From Pseudomonas viridiflava (GTDB taxonomy: Bacteria > Pseudomonadota > Gammaproteobacteria > Pseudomonadales > Pseudomonadaceae): a stretch of 64,000 nucleotides of DNA. The stretch spans positions 1 to 64,000 of the forward strand of contig NZ_UTHA01000063.1 in assembly GCF_900582195.1 (NCBI RefSeq), read 5' to 3'. Every line of letters begins with the position of its first letter. Position 1 is the stretch's first letter. The notes beneath the pieces were generated by a model. That model saw only the letters and a list, made by a program, of their open reading frames with translations. It made no database searches and was not told the origin of the DNA. A program made the translations under genes and the position numbers. This document shows positions 9,094 through 20,286 of the stretch, in pieces.

Positions 9094-9306
9094 ATGAACA
9101 CGCCATTCAAGGTTGGCGACGCGGTTCACTGGAACAGCGAGGCCGGCGAGATTCGCGGCAAGGTGGTCAAGGTGCACACCCGGGATGTCGAGTTCATGGG
9201 CCGCCATCGGCCTGCTTCAAAGGACGAGCCGCAGTACGAAGTCAAAAGTGACAAGACCGGGCACCTGGCGATGCACCACAGCGCAGCGCTTCATCCCGCG
9301 AAATGA
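9094..9306 (+). CDS. DUF2945 / HVA1-type TUDOR-like small protein
   Basis: The 70-residue protein begins with FKVGDAVHWNSEAGEIRGKVV, continues with VHTRDVEFMGR, and ends with a YEVKSDKTGHLAMHHSAALHP segment. This is the signature of the DUF2945/hypervirulence-associated (HVA1) family, small SH3/Tudor-like beta barrels whose biochemical role is not settled. The start at 9094 is the ATG that gives the usual family length; a GTG at 9079 is in frame. It follows the acidic small protein and ends near the convergent AraC gene. Confidence 0.8.
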   Translation: MNTPFKVGDAVHWNSEAGEIRGKVVKVHTRDVEFMGRHRPASKDEPQYEVKSDKTGHLAMHHSAALHPAK

Positions 9307-9311
9307 CCGGT

Positions 9312-10250
9312 CTAGTGCGACGATACGAATTCGGAAGGCGTTGTCGGCGGCGGCAATGAGTACGTCGCCTTCATCCATTCAACCTCTGCCAGCGGTGTCC
9401 GGCCGAAAAACCGTTTGAACTCGCGACTGAATTGCGAGGCGCTTTCATAACCGACGTCGAACGCGGCCGCCGATGCGCTCATGGAATGGCGCAGCATCAG
9501 CAGCCGCGCCTGATGCAAGCGTGTCGATTTCAGGTATTGCATCGGCGAGGTATCGGTCACGTTGCGAAAGTGCAGGTGAAAATTCGGTACGCTCATGCTC
9601 GCTTCGTGGGCCAATTGCTCCACGTCGAGGCGCTGCTGATAACAGCTGTGAATCTTGCGGATCGCCCGGCTCACCTTGCCGAAATGCCCGCGACGATGCA
9701 GCGCGGCACGCATTGATCCACCTTGCTCGCCCGTGAGAATGCGGTAATAGATCTCACGCACCAGCGCCGGCCCGAGAATTTGCGCTTCACCGGCGACGCT
9801 CATCGCCTCCAGAAAACGCAAGGTCGTGGTGCGCAGCGCGTCGTCCATCGGCGAGGCGTACATGCCTTTTGGCTCAGCATCGCTGACGCCATGCACCTCA
9901 TCGACTTGCAACATCAACTCGCTGGCCAACTGAAAGTCCAGTTGCATGTAAATCGCGAGCATCGGCTCGGCTGCCGTGGCGTCGGTCTCCATGGTGAAGG
10001 GGATGGGCACGGACACCACCAGATAATGCTGCGCGTCATAGACGTAGGTGTCCTCACCCAGATAACCGCGCTTGCGACCCTGGCAGAGGATGACAATGCC
10101 GGGGTCGTACAACACCGGCGTGCGGGTCAGTGGGCGATTCGAGCGAAGGAAGCGCACGTCATCGAGCGCGCTGAGGTTGTAGCCCTCGACCGGCGCGAGG
10201 ACTTCCATCAGTTGCACCATGCGCGCGGTGCTGCCATCGGCCGGCGTCAT
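9312..10250 (-). CDS. AraC-family transcriptional regulator (AraC_N type)
   Basis: The 312-residue regulator has an N-terminal cupin-like ligand domain (about residues 15-170) of the AraC_N class, recognisable from TPVLYDPGIVILCQGRK and YLVVSVPIPF. A C-terminal double helix-turn-helix (about 200-300) includes LAHEASMSVPNFHLHFR and VGYESASQFSREFKRFFGRTP. Members commonly control neighbouring oxidoreductases. It lies 11 bp after the SDR gene on the same strand, so both are likely one transcript and the SDR may be its target. The ATG at 10250 has a GAGAGAA ribosome-binding site. Confidence 0.92.
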   Translation of the reverse strand: MTPADGSTARMVQLMEVLAPVEGYNLSALDDVRFLRSNRPLTRTPVLYDPGIVILCQGRKRGYLGEDTYVYDAQHYLVVSVPIPFTMETDATAAEPMLAIYMQLDFQLASELMLQVDEVHGVSDAEPKGMYASPMDDALRTTTLRFLEAMSVAGEAQILGPALVREIYYRILTGEQGGSMRAALHRRGHFGKVSRAIRKIHSCYQQRLDVEQLAHEASMSVPNFHLHFRNVTDTSPMQYLKSTRLHQARLLMLRHSMSASAAAFDVGYESASQFSREFKRFFGRTPLAEVEWMKATYSLPPPTTPSEFVSSH

Positions 10251-10261
10251 TGCTTTCTCTC

Positions 10262-11095
10262 TCAGTGATCGGTGGAGCAGCTCAGCGCCTGCCATTGATC
10301 AATATCGTCGAGCGCCTGTTGCAGTCGGTCACGCACCAGTCCCAACGCATCACTGCCGAGTAACAAATGGGCGGGAGGCTCGGGACAATCGATGATCTGC
10401 AGCATCGCTTGCGCAGCCTTTTGCGGGTCGCCGAGCTGCTTGCCGCTTTTTGCTTCCCGGGCTTGGCGGATCGGGTCGAAACTGGCGTCGTAGTCGGCAA
10501 TGCTGCGCGCGGTGCGTTGCATTGAACGGCCGGCCCAGTCGGTGCGAAACGAGCCTGGTGCCACGGCGGTGACGAAGATGTTGAATGGCCGCAGCTCCTT
10601 GCTCAGGGTATCGGAGATCCCTTCGAGGGCAAATTTGCTGCCGCAGTAATAGGCGATGCCCGGCATCGTGATGGTGCCGCCCATGGAGGTGATGTTGAGA
10701 ATGTGGCCGGCGCGACGCTGGCGCAAGTAGGGCAGGAAGGCCTTGGTCATGGCCACCGCGCCGAACACATTGACGTCGAACTGACGGCGCATGTCCTCCA
10801 GCGGCGATTCTTCAAAAATGCCTTCGTGACCGTAACCGGCATTGTTGACCAGCACATCGACCGGGCCATGCGTCGCTTCGACTTGCGCAATGACGCTGTC
10901 GATCCGCTCAAAGTCAGTGACGTCCAGCAGCACGCCGTAAGCGTTCTCCGGGGACAGCGCCTGGAAGTTTTTCAGGTCGGTTCCATTACGCACAGTACCG
11001 ATGACGCGGTGGCCGTTGGCAATGGCTTCCTTGGCCAGTGCATGGCCGAAACCGCTGCTGACGCCGGTGATGAACAGGGTTTTAGTGTGAGTCAT
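10262..11095 (-). CDS. Short-chain dehydrogenase/reductase
   Basis: A 277-residue classical SDR with TGVSSGFGHALA (cofactor TGxxxGxG, about residues 9-20), NNAGYG, an active-site serine region ITSMGG and the catalytic YCGSKFALEG (YxxxK). The substrate is unknown; it belongs to the group often annotated as oxidoreductases with a role in aldehyde or ketone reduction. The ATG at 11095 has a GGGAG ribosome-binding site. It leads a two-gene unit with the AraC regulator downstream. On its 5' side it is divergent from the tRNA-like gene. Confidence 0.92.
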   Translation of the reverse strand: MTHTKTLFITGVSSGFGHALAKEAIANGHRVIGTVRNGTDLKNFQALSPENAYGVLLDVTDFERIDSVIAQVEATHGPVDVLVNNAGYGHEGIFEESPLEDMRRQFDVNVFGAVAMTKAFLPYLRQRRAGHILNITSMGGTITMPGIAYYCGSKFALEGISDTLSKELRPFNIFVTAVAPGSFRTDWAGRSMQRTARSIADYDASFDPIRQAREAKSGKQLGDPQKAAQAMLQIIDCPEPPAHLLLGSDALGLVRDRLQQALDDIDQWQALSCSTDH

Positions 11096-11336
11096 GTCGA
11101 GCTCCCATTGGATCAGGTCTGAGGCCATGGTAGCGATCAACAAACGGGGCACCTATGCCGGTTTATCTTCGAGCATTGCCTATTCCTATCAGGTTGAGTT
11201 TCTACGACGGCCACCACTCTACTGAAAACAGACAGCATCGGCCCGACTCGAAGGAAGCGCCTGCTTGCGCGAATTGTCTCGCAACAGGCTTCGGGCTTCA
11301 CATTCCTTTGTGGCTGTTCGACAATGCGCGCTCTGT

Positions 11337-11411
11337 TCCGGGGTAGTTCAGCGGTGGAACACTCGGCTCTTAACCGGGTGGGCGCTGGTTCGAATCCAGC
11401 CCCCGGACCCA
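11337..11411 (+). tRNA. tRNA-like gene, anticodon CTT (nominally tRNA-Lys)
   Basis: The 75 bases fold as a full cloverleaf. The acceptor TCCGGGG/CCCCGGA is perfectly paired. The D stem is GTTC/GAAC. The anticodon stem CTCGG/CCGGG carries loop CTCTTAA with anticodon CTT at 11369-11371. The T arm is GCTGG, TTCGAAT, CCAGC, and CCA is encoded. Oddities: the discriminator is C73, whereas bacterial tRNA-Lys normally has A73; the nearly invariant A21 is G; the first pair is U1-A72 and the D arm resembles tRNA-Asn. The gene is alone, not in a tRNA cluster, and lies 25 bp before the next ORF on the same strand. It may not be an ordinary elongator. Confidence 0.85.
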
Positions 11412-11436
11412 TTACATTGCAGGGTCACAAGGAAGT

Positions 11437-13722
11437 ATGTCCAGGGACGACGGTGAGTTCGGCGAGCACGATGGGGTGAATGCAGGTTATGCGGTGTTCC
11501 AGCTCTCACGGGCATTGACCGCTACACAGCGCGACGCTGACCCGCAGGCACGCAACCGGGTCGAGCGCTGGCAGCGGGTAGTCGAGCACCTGATGCAGGG
11601 CAGCGCACAATACGGTTCACGTGTGCCTTTCGCCGATTTGCCGCAGTGGGTCACGCTGGACGTGGCGACGGGTGGATTTGCCACCGGGCAACTTCCGGCC
11701 GGTGGCGCTTTGACTTCATATGAGCGCCACTTGGCCGCGTCGATCCCCGGCATCCGTGCCGGTCATGAACGGTTCGATCTCAACATCTGGCATCTATCGG
11801 ATGTGGGCGTCGCAATGCTGCAAGAGCGTTTGGCGAACGGAACCTATCAAATTGACGTTCCGGAGGAAGCCGCACTGCTGACATTGTCATGGCTTTTGCG
11901 GCTTCAGCGTACTGACGAGGCGCGAACGCTGATCGAGCAGATCGTACCTTTCTTCGATCGCCTGCGTTTCTTCCCGACTGCCGTTGACGAGCCGCCGATT
12001 TCCACGGCTGAGGTGCACGTTTTTGATAGCGCCAGTATCAGGCAGCGGCTGAACCGGCAATTGGCTCAACCGCGTCTGGCCATCCAAAAGCATGTGATTG
12101 AAAATCGTCTGCCTCTCTACGACGCTGCGGTCTCACTGTTTCTTTTGACCTGTCAGGATGGCTGGCCTTGCAGACACTATCCTGAAGGCTGGTTCGAACG
12201 CGCAACGGCACTCGAGGCGCAGATCGCTCGGAACTGTAGCGTTGAACGCCGCGGTAACGGTCCCTTCAAAACCCGGGCGGCGGAACTGTTTGCGTTGCTC
12301 GGTCAGTGTTTGCGCGATCAAGCATCATTGACGGGCCGCCAGGTCGGTCGCATCCGGCGCATTGTTGATGACTTTGTGGCCAAACACGGGCATCCCGATT
12401 CCGCCGCACATTCCCTTAAACGAGCAGAGCAGCGCCAACATGTGGCGGCCCCCGGGCATCATTTGATCGCCCGCGCTGTCTCGGCACGTTTGGCTAGTTA
12501 CCCGGGTTCGGACGGCGTCAGTGACTTTCTGCCGCTGCTTGAACCGATCACCGATGAGGAGGCGAAGCGTCACCGGCTGACCCTTGGGGCGATGATTCCG
12601 CCTGCGGTTCGCCGCCGCCTCGAGCGTTGCCGCAAGGGGACCATTACCGAGTTGATTGATCATGGCTTGATCTCATCCGCCGATACCGTGGCGCAGGTTC
12701 TGCCTGCAATGACAGCGCAAATCTGTAGCAGCGTATACCGGGACGGGATGCTGCAGTCGTTGGCGAGTGCAACGTATCGCGCCTTCCGTCGTCGGCGCTC
12801 CTTGCTGCTGCTTAACCTGCAAAGTCAGGTCAAAATTGCCGAGCTACCGTGGGTCGCGGCTTTAGAGGGTGAGCGTGAGGCGAGTGCCATTTCCGCCACG
12901 GGTGCCAGGCAGACGTTGGTCGAGGCCTCTGCAATGACCCTCTCGGCGTTTCCGCAGGCCATTCTTCCGAACAAGCTACTGCAGGAGTTTGTTTCACTGG
13001 CTGAAACGGCGAATCTGGATCTGCCTTTCGTCGACGAGGTGGCGGCTGACATTTTTATGGGCGCGTTCTCCAACAAGTTCACGAGAGCAGCCAGGCAATC
13101 GGCCAGATTTATAGCCGGAACGCTTTACGCTCGTTATTACGACATTGATACGGATGGCCTGGCAGGCCTTCCCGATCAGCGCCGATCTCGGCGCAGAAGC
13201 AACAGCCGTGATGCGTTAGCGACGCTGTGCGCACAGCGGGCAAACGCCACCTTTGGCACGTGGCGGCCAGCGGTCAACGGTACGATCCTCGAACAGCAGC
13301 AGATTCTGACGACGCAAAACCTCGCGCTCCTGTTCGGCGAATTGAACCTGAAAACACTGCTGCATCATCGTTTGAGCGCGCTGGCGCGGGCGTGCTTCGA
13401 GTGGATTTGCAAGCGGCAACAAATGCACATCACGCATTACCATGCACGTCTGGTGATGTTGAAGAACACGGCTTATGCCTGGCGTCAGATGATGTTTTAC
13501 TTGTCGATGCTGGATGGCGAGCTGTTGCGTGCTGCGCTCGATAGCGTTGAGTCGCATTTTGCAGCGCAATCCAGCGAATTCCGCGAAAGGTTTCTGCCCG
13601 CCATGATTGGCTTGCGTGTTGCCGCTACCGGGCATCGGCTGACGTTGAGTCGCCAGAAAGATGAGGGCGCGAGGGTTTTTCTGGGATGGACCATTGAGCG
13701 ACACTGGTTAATGCCTTTGTAA
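11437..13722 (+). CDS. Large protein of unknown function directly downstream of the tRNA-like gene
   Basis: A 761-residue, apparently cytoplasmic protein, mostly helical in appearance, with no signal peptide or clear transmembrane segment. I do not recognise a catalytic motif. Visible landmarks: an N-terminal part with a tryptophan- and glutamine-rich start; a central basic patch (AFRRRRSLLLLNLQSQVKI) around residue 450; PFVDEVAADIFMGAFSNKF around 530-545; a second basic patch (RRSRRRSNSR) near 590; and a C-terminal region rich in His, Trp and Cys. The basic patches could suit nucleic-acid binding, which is inference. The start at 11437 has AAGGAAG close by, and the tRNA-like gene occupies its leader. 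Nothing else on this strand follows for kilobases, so the tRNA and this ORF form an isolated pair. Confidence 0.85.
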   Translation: MSRDDGEFGEHDGVNAGYAVFQLSRALTATQRDADPQARNRVERWQRVVEHLMQGSAQYGSRVPFADLPQWVTLDVATGGFATGQLPAGGALTSYERHLAASIPGIRAGHERFDLNIWHLSDVGVAMLQERLANGTYQIDVPEEAALLTLSWLLRLQRTDEARTLIEQIVPFFDRLRFFPTAVDEPPISTAEVHVFDSASIRQRLNRQLAQPRLAIQKHVIENRLPLYDAAVSLFLLTCQDGWPCRHYPEGWFERATALEAQIARNCSVERRGNGPFKTRAAELFALLGQCLRDQASLTGRQVGRIRRIVDDFVAKHGHPDSAAHSLKRAEQRQHVAAPGHHLIARAVSARLASYPGSDGVSDFLPLLEPITDEEAKRHRLTLGAMIPPAVRRRLERCRKGTITELIDHGLISSADTVAQVLPAMTAQICSSVYRDGMLQSLASATYRAFRRRRSLLLLNLQSQVKIAELPWVAALEGEREASAISATGARQTLVEASAMTLSAFPQAILPNKLLQEFVSLAETANLDLPFVDEVAADIFMGAFSNKFTRAARQSARFIAGTLYARYYDIDTDGLAGLPDQRRSRRRSNSRDALATLCAQRANATFGTWRPAVNGTILEQQQILTTQNLALLFGELNLKTLLHHRLSALARACFEWICKRQQMHITHYHARLVMLKNTAYAWRQMMFYLSMLDGELLRAALDSVESHFAAQSSEFRERFLPAMIGLRVAATGHRLTLSRQKDEGARVFLGWTIERHWLMPL

Positions 13723-13794
13723 CGCCTGCCGATCTGCCAGTGCGCGGCCACCAGCCTGCGCCGGAAAGCAGGCTTGTGGGTCAGAGACTTCCTT

Positions 13795-15060
13795 TCAGAA
13801 ACGATCGAGCCTGTAATGTTCGTTGAGTGGTAGCCTGCAGGCTTCTTTTGCAGTCGCAGGCACAGCCATCCGCACCACCATCTCCGCCGTCACCGCCGCC
13901 TGCGTCAGCCCCAGATGCTGATGCCCAAACGCAAGCAACACCTTGCCCTCACAGACCTGATCAATCACCGGCAACGAATCGGGCAATGACGGTCGAAAAC
14001 CCATCCACGGCGTCGCCGCTTCAGCACTCAGATCCTTGCGAAACAAGCCCTGACTCAACCGGTGCAACTGCATCGCGCGCTCCATGCTCGCTGGCTTTTC
14101 CAGACCGGCGAACTCGACGGTGCCGGCCAGGCGCAGCCCTTCGGACATCGGCGTCATGATGAACTTGCGCTCCAGCGAGGTGACGGGGAAGGGCAGTCGG
14201 TCGTGTTCCTGCGGCAGCATCAGGTGGTAACCGCGCTCGGTGTCCAGCGGTACTTTTTTGCCGGTGAGGGCGGCGGTGAGTTTCGCCGAATGTGCGCCGC
14301 AGGCGATCAGCACCCGGCTGGCAGTCAAACCACCCGATCCGGTGATCAGCGATACACCGTGCTCCTGTACATGGCCGCCCTGAACCTGCTGCTGGACAAA
14401 ACTCACACCACTGGCCTTGGCTGCTTCGACCAATTCGCACACCACGCGGTAGGGATCGATGAAGTGCCCGGTGCGCGGGAAGAACAAGCCGCCCTGAATC
14501 TGTTCGCTGAGCTGCGGCGCGGTTTCGCGGATGGCGCCGGCCTGCCAGTAGTCGACCGGCACCTGCTGCTGATGCATTCGGGTATGTAGTGCCTGGATTG
14601 CCTGACGCGATTCGGGGCGTTCGAACACCAGCAGCGAGCCATCGATCTTCAGAAGGTCCGACCGCTGGATATCGGCGAGCAAGCGCTGCCAGGCCTGCAG
14701 GCTGCTTTCATTAAGCGCGCGCAATCCGGCCACGGTGTTCTGAAAAGGCGCCGGGCGCAGATTCAGTAGTAGCCGCGTAAACCAGGGCAAGGCGCGCGGC
14801 AGGTACTTCCAGTCCAGCCGCAATGGCCCCATCGGATCCATCAACATGGCCGGCAGGCGCTTGAGGATGGACGCGTCGGCAATCGGAAACACTTGCTCGG
14901 TCGCCAGATGCCCGGCGTTGCCGAACGAAGCGCCGTGGCCGGGTTGCTGCTGGTCAATCACGACCACTCGCAACCCTTGCCGAGCCAGACGCAATGCACA
15001 GGCGACGCCGATGATGCCGGCGCCGGCCACGGCGATGTCGTGGGAGACGTTATTCGCCAT
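13795..15060 (-). CDS. Cis-4-hydroxy-D-proline dehydrogenase (DadA-like FAD oxidoreductase)
   Basis: A 421-residue D-amino-acid dehydrogenase-type flavoenzyme with [18 protein letters not shown] binding FAD near the N-terminus and the C-terminal [11 protein letters not shown] motif. By its operon it should oxidise cis-4-hydroxy-D-proline to pyrroline-4-hydroxy-2-carboxylate, the second step of hydroxyproline catabolism. It looks like the single-subunit form rather than a multi-subunit enzyme. The ATG at 15060 overlaps the 3' end of the aldehyde dehydrogenase gene by 11 bp, implying translational coupling; an in-frame ATG at 15084 is an alternative. It is the last gene of the operon. Confidence 0.88.
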   Translation of the reverse strand: MANNVSHDIAVAGAGIIGVACALRLARQGLRVVVIDQQQPGHGASFGNAGHLATEQVFPIADASILKRLPAMLMDPMGPLRLDWKYLPRALPWFTRLLLNLRPAPFQNTVAGLRALNESSLQAWQRLLADIQRSDLLKIDGSLLVFERPESRQAIQALHTRMHQQQVPVDYWQAGAIRETAPQLSEQIQGGLFFPRTGHFIDPYRVVCELVEAAKASGVSFVQQQVQGGHVQEHGVSLITGSGGLTASRVLIACGAHSAKLTAALTGKKVPLDTERGYHLMLPQEHDRLPFPVTSLERKFIMTPMSEGLRLAGTVEFAGLEKPASMERAMQLHRLSQGLFRKDLSAEAATPWMGFRPSLPDSLPVIDQVCEGKVLLAFGHQHLGLTQAAVTAEMVVRMAVPATAKEACRLPLNEHYRLDRF

Positions 15061-16642
15061 GGCGCTGCGCTTCCCTTTGCCCATCGAGCAGACGCCGCAA
15101 TTGCAGCGGATTGCCTTGTTTCAATGCGTCAGGCAACAAGCTGTCGGGAAAGTCCTGATAGCAGACCGGGCGCAGGAAACGCAGAATCGCCGCGGTACCG
15201 ACAGAGGTCGTACGTGCGTCAGAGGTGGCCGGGAACGGCCCGCCATGCACCATCGCGTCACACACCTCGACCCCGGTGGGCCAGCCGTTGACCAGCAAGC
15301 GACCGGCCCTGCGCTCGAGCGTCGGCAGCAATGCACGCGCCTGTTGCAGGTCTTGGTCATCCAGATGCAACGTGGCGGTCAACTGGCCTTCCAGATGTTC
15401 GGTGACCTCGCGGATTTCAGCCTCACTGCTGCATTGCACGATCAGCGCCGCCGCCCCGAATGCTTCGGCTTGCAGGCGGTGATCGGCGAGAAAGTCAGCG
15501 GCCTCGGTCACGAATACATGGGCCTGACATTGATTCGGGCCGTTGCCGATCTGACCAACACCCGCGATGTTTGCATTGGCATTCTCAGCCAGCGCATTCA
15601 CGGCAGACTCATAAGCACTGAAGATGCCCGGTGTCAGCATCGTTTGCGCGGGGCTGCGTTGAATGACTTCGGCGGTGGCGGCGATGAACTTGTCCAGCGC
15701 TGGTCCTTTCTGCGCGATCACTAATCCCGGGTTGGTACAGAACTGGCCCGCGCCCAATGTCAGCGAAGCCCCAAATCCTTCAGCCAATGCCTGCGTGCGA
15801 TTATCCAGCGCCGCTGGAAACAGCAGCACCGGATTGATCGAACTCATTTCCGCGTACACCGGAATCGGTTCGGGCCTGGCCTGCGCCGCTTGAATCAACG
15901 CCAAACCGCCGCTGCGCGAACCGGTGAAGCCCACCGCTTTGACCCGTGGATCAGTGACCAGCGCAATGCCCACTTCGCGGCCGGAGCCGTACAGCAACGA
16001 GAACACACCTTCCGGCAATCCACAGGCTTCTACCGCCCGAGCTATCGCGCGGCCGACCAGTTCGCTGGTGCCGGGATGCGCACTGTGCGCCTTGACGATC
16101 ACCGGGCAACCGGCGGCCAAGGCCGAAGCGGTGTCACCGCCCGCGACCGAAAACGCCAACGGGAAGTTGCTCGCGCCAAATACCGCGACCGGCCCCAGCG
16201 CGATCTGCCGCTGACGCAGATCAGCACGCGGCAGCGGTTGACGTTGCGGCTGCGCACGATCGACGCGCACGTCCAGCCATTCACCGGCGCGAACCGTACG
16301 GGCGAACATTCTCAATTGTTGGCAAGTACGCCCGCGTTCACCTAGCAGGCGCGCGCGCGGCAGCCCCGTTTCGGCGTGGGCACGGTCGATCAGTTCATCA
16401 CCGAGGGCTTCGATTTCCTCGGCAATGCTTTCAATAAATTCGGCGCGGACATTCAGTGCTGTCTCGCGATAAATATCGAACGCTGCCCAAGCCAGTGCAC
16501 AGGCCTGCTCAACATGCTCGGCCGACCCACCGGCGTACGCCGGCTCCAGCGCTTCATTCGTAGCCGGATTGATCCCGCGAATAGCCTCGCGATTGCCCGC
16601 AATGGGTTGCTGCCCGATCAGCATTTGGCCCGTCAGAGTCAT
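15050..16642 (-). CDS. 2-oxoglutarate semialdehyde dehydrogenase
   Basis: The 530-residue aldehyde dehydrogenase carries the catalytic glutamate in YAEMSSINP (E265), the cysteine in [10 protein letters not shown] (C302) and the cofactor-region motif GFTGSRSGG near 238-246. It belongs to the alpha-ketoglutaric semialdehyde dehydrogenase group, which makes 2-oxoglutarate with NAD(P). In this operon it is the final step, feeding hydroxyproline carbon into the TCA cycle. The start at 16642 has AGGAAG upstream; the open frame extends further upstream without family similarity. The stop overlaps the next gene's start. Confidence 0.93.
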   Translation of the reverse strand: MTLTGQMLIGQQPIAGNREAIRGINPATNEALEPAYAGGSAEHVEQACALAWAAFDIYRETALNVRAEFIESIAEEIEALGDELIDRAHAETGLPRARLLGERGRTCQQLRMFARTVRAGEWLDVRVDRAQPQRQPLPRADLRQRQIALGPVAVFGASNFPLAFSVAGGDTASALAAGCPVIVKAHSAHPGTSELVGRAIARAVEACGLPEGVFSLLYGSGREVGIALVTDPRVKAVGFTGSRSGGLALIQAAQARPEPIPVYAEMSSINPVLLFPAALDNRTQALAEGFGASLTLGAGQFCTNPGLVIAQKGPALDKFIAATAEVIQRSPAQTMLTPGIFSAYESAVNALAENANANIAGVGQIGNGPNQCQAHVFVTEAADFLADHRLQAEAFGAAALIVQCSSEAEIREVTEHLEGQLTATLHLDDQDLQQARALLPTLERRAGRLLVNGWPTGVEVCDAMVHGGPFPATSDARTTSVGTAAILRFLRPVCYQDFPDSLLPDALKQGNPLQLRRLLDGQREAQRHGE

Positions 16643-16708
16643 GGTGTCTTCCTGATAAAAAGAGAAGGGGCTGCCGCGAATCACAAGGCTTCACGGCAGA
16701 TGGGGGGA

Positions 16709-17656
<948 letters not shown>

Positions 17657-17711
17657 TGTTTTAACTCCTTGGCACATCGTTCAAATTGAGGTGAAAAGTC
17701 AGCGTGGCGGT

Positions 17712-18638
17712 TCAGATGCCCCACGCGAACGGGTCTGCTTCGTCGATCAGCAAGGTGCTGTCGGCGGTCATGTAAGCGCGGCCGGTGATGTACGGGCGAA
17801 TGCGTTCGCCTTGCCATTCGAAGCGGCCTTCGAACTGGCTGCCGGTGATGCTCGCCTGCACCCAGGTCGCACCGGGTTGCAGCTTGTCGTCGGCGGCCAG
17901 ACAGGCGAGTTTGGCGCTGGTGCCGGTGCCGCACGGGGAGCGGTCGTAGGCTTTGCCGGGGCACATGACGAAGTTGCGGCTGTCGGCCTGATCGTCATCG
18001 GCGAACAGTTCGATGTGATCGATGACAGCACCGTCTTCACCGTAAATGCCTTGGTCTTCGAGTGCCTTGAGCATGGCCCAGGTGTAGGCCGTGAGGTGTT
18101 CGACGTTGTCCATCGTCAGCGTCTGGCCGTGTTCGGAAACGAGGAAGAACCAGTTGCCGCCATAGGCGATATCGCCGAAGACGCGGCCGAAGCCCGGGAC
18201 GTCCACCGGCACCTGTTTGCGGTGGCGATAAGCGGGCACGTTGCCCAATGTCACCGAGCCGTCGTCATGCAACGTGGCGCTGACCGGGCCGACGGGCGTG
18301 TCGATTTTGTGTACGCCCGGCTCGATTTTTCCCAGGTACTGCAACGAATTGATCAGGCCGATGGTGCCGTGGCCACACATGCCGAGGAAGCCGGCGTTGT
18401 TGAAGAAGATCACCCCGCACGTGGCGTCCGGCGAGACCGGCTCGCAATACAACGCGCCGACCAGCACATCGTTGCCACGGGGCTCCAGCAGGCAGGCGCG
18501 GCGCCATTGGTCATGCTGCGTGCGCAGGGCATCGCGTTTTTCCACCATGCTGTTGCCGGGCAGCTCGGGGAAGCCGTTCATCACCAGGCGCGTCGGTTCA
18601 CCGCCGGTGTGGGAATCGATGACGTGTACTCGTTTCAT
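17712..18638 (-). CDS. 4-hydroxyproline 2-epimerase (proline racemase family)
   Basis: A 308-residue proline-racemase-family protein that begins [16 protein letters not shown]. It has the two active-site cysteines expected of true epimerases: C88 in GMCGHGTIG, and the one in [11 protein letters not shown] near residue 236. The second cysteine separates it from dehydratases of the family, which have Thr there. It converts trans-4-hydroxy-L-proline to cis-4-hydroxy-D-proline, the entry step. The start at 18638 is the conserved family start. It sits 22 bp after the permease gene and 55 bp before the deaminase gene. Confidence 0.95.
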   Translation of the reverse strand: MKRVHVIDSHTGGEPTRLVMNGFPELPGNSMVEKRDALRTQHDQWRRACLLEPRGNDVLVGALYCEPVSPDATCGVIFFNNAGFLGMCGHGTIGLINSLQYLGKIEPGVHKIDTPVGPVSATLHDDGSVTLGNVPAYRHRKQVPVDVPGFGRVFGDIAYGGNWFFLVSEHGQTLTMDNVEHLTAYTWAMLKALEDQGIYGEDGAVIDHIELFADDDQADSRNFVMCPGKAYDRSPCGTGTSAKLACLAADDKLQPGATWVQASITGSQFEGRFEWQGERIRPYITGRAYMTADSTLLIDEADPFAWGI

Positions 18639-18660
18639 GAATGTGTCCCGTTGAATGATT

Positions 18661-20286
18661 TCAGTAGGCGCCGGCAGGGCTCGCAGATACCGTCGAGGCG
18701 TGGGCGGCGACTTCGCTTTCTTCGTCGTCGTCCTCCAGACGCAGCAAATGCGCCGGTACACCGGTCGCCGCGCCCCAGTAATAAATACCGGTGGCGCAAG
18801 CGGCGACGACGATCGTGTCGAACGGATGAGCGAGGATGCCCAGGCCGCCAAAGGTGCCGAGTTTCGACAACACAATGGTCACCGCGTAGAAGGCGATCAA
18901 CCACGCCGAGGAGCGCACCTGACGCGCCAGATTCAGGTGCGCGGTCGGCACAAAACGGCCGCACAGCAGATAGACGACGAACATCAGAATTTGCAGGCCG
19001 AGCAGCCACGACACGGTGTTCCAGCCCGACCAGTAGACAATCAGCGCGGCGATTATGAACGACACCGGCCCGAGCACACCCATGCACTTGACCCGGAACG
19101 GCCGTGGCATGTCTGGCGCATTGCGGCGCAGCGCGGCCACGGAAACGGGGGCCACGGCGTAGCTCAACACCAGCGCCGCTGAGACGACGTTGATCAGCGC
19201 TTCCCACGACGGGAACGGCAGCGTCCAGAACACCGACAAGGCGAAGGTCAGCCACAGCGCCGGACGGGGGATGCCAGACTTCTCATCGATATGGGTGAAG
19301 ACCTTGAAGAAGGTGCCGGTCTGCGCCCAACCGTAAATCACTCGTGGAGTTGCATTCATGTAGATGTTGCCGCAGCCGCTCGGCGAGATCACCGCGTCGG
19401 CGACCACCAGATACGCCAGCCAGCCCACGCCCAGCGCCAAGGCGATGTCGCGGTATGGCAGAGCAAACTCCTTGCTGATGCCGGCCCAGCCATTGGCGAG
19501 CATTTCCGTTGGGATGCTGCCGAGAAAGGCCATTTGCAGCAGTACATAAATCAGTGTCGACAGCAGTACCGAGAGGATCAGCGCGATGGGAATGGTGCGC
19601 TGTGGATTCTTCACTTCACTGGCCACGGAGATGATCGGTGTCAGCCCCAGATACGCGAAAATGACACCACCCGCCGATACCGCCATTTCGATACCGGACA
19701 AGCCGAACGGGGCGAAGCCTTGCACCTCGAAGTTGGCCGGTTTGAAAAAGGTGAACAGCACGCCGATCACCAGCAACGGCACGATGAACTTGAACACGCT
19801 GACCAGATTGTTGGCCTTGGCGAAGGTCTTCACGCTGCGGTAGTTGAGCAGGAAGAAAATGCAGAGCAGGCCGAACTGCACCAGCCAGCCCACAATCGTC
19901 GGGTCGCCAGTGCCAGCCTTGGTCAGGCCGGGAAACCACGCCGCCGCGTATTGGCGTGAAGCAACCACTTCAATCGCGACCAGACTGGAAAACGCAATCA
20001 GGGTGATGAAACCCATCAAGTAGCCGAGTAGCGGCCCGTGAGAGTAAACCGGATAACGCACCACGCCGCCGGCGCGTGGCAGTGCAGCGCCGAGTTCGCA
20101 GTAGACGATGCCCAGCAACAACACGGCAAAGCCGCCCAGCAGCCAGGAAAAGATCCCTGCCGGCCCGGCAATCGCGGACACATGACTGGCCGCGAACAAC
20201 CAGCCGGAACCGAAGATCGCCCCCAGCCCGATAAATGTGAGGTCGATCAGTGAAAGCTGTTTTTTGAACTTGCCTTGGCCTGACAT
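18661..20286 (-). CDS. APC-superfamily amino acid permease (probable hydroxyproline uptake)
   Basis: A 541-residue inner-membrane protein with about twelve to fourteen hydrophobic helices. It opens with [18 protein letters not shown], the substrate-binding helix 1 motif of APC permeases, and ends in an acidic cytoplasmic tail (EDDDEESEV). It heads the hydroxyproline operon and is 22 bp from the epimerase gene, so hydroxyproline or a related imino acid is the likely substrate; that is inference from context. GAAGG precedes the ATG. The promoter must lie in the 230 bp shared with the divergent PAS-AraC gene. Confidence 0.92.
   Translation of the reverse strand: MSGQGKFKKQLSLIDLTFIGLGAIFGSGWLFAASHVSAIAGPAGIFSWLLGGFAVLLLGIVYCELGAALPRAGGVVRYPVYSHGPLLGYLMGFITLIAFSSLVAIEVVASRQYAAAWFPGLTKAGTGDPTIVGWLVQFGLLCIFFLLNYRSVKTFAKANNLVSVFKFIVPLLVIGVLFTFFKPANFEVQGFAPFGLSGIEMAVSAGGVIFAYLGLTPIISVASEVKNPQRTIPIALILSVLLSTLIYVLLQMAFLGSIPTEMLANGWAGISKEFALPYRDIALALGVGWLAYLVVADAVISPSGCGNIYMNATPRVIYGWAQTGTFFKVFTHIDEKSGIPRPALWLTFALSVFWTLPFPSWEALINVVSAALVLSYAVAPVSVAALRRNAPDMPRPFRVKCMGVLGPVSFIIAALIVYWSGWNTVSWLLGLQILMFVVYLLCGRFVPTAHLNLARQVRSSAWLIAFYAVTIVLSKLGTFGGLGILAHPFDTIVVAACATGIYYWGAATGVPAHLLRLEDDDEESEVAAHASTVSASPAGAY

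Noticed and set aside
11337..11411. tRNA as attachment site of an integrated element
   Set aside because: No integrase, phage gene or duplicated tRNA 3' end is seen downstream within reach; the next gene begins 25 bp later with an RBS.
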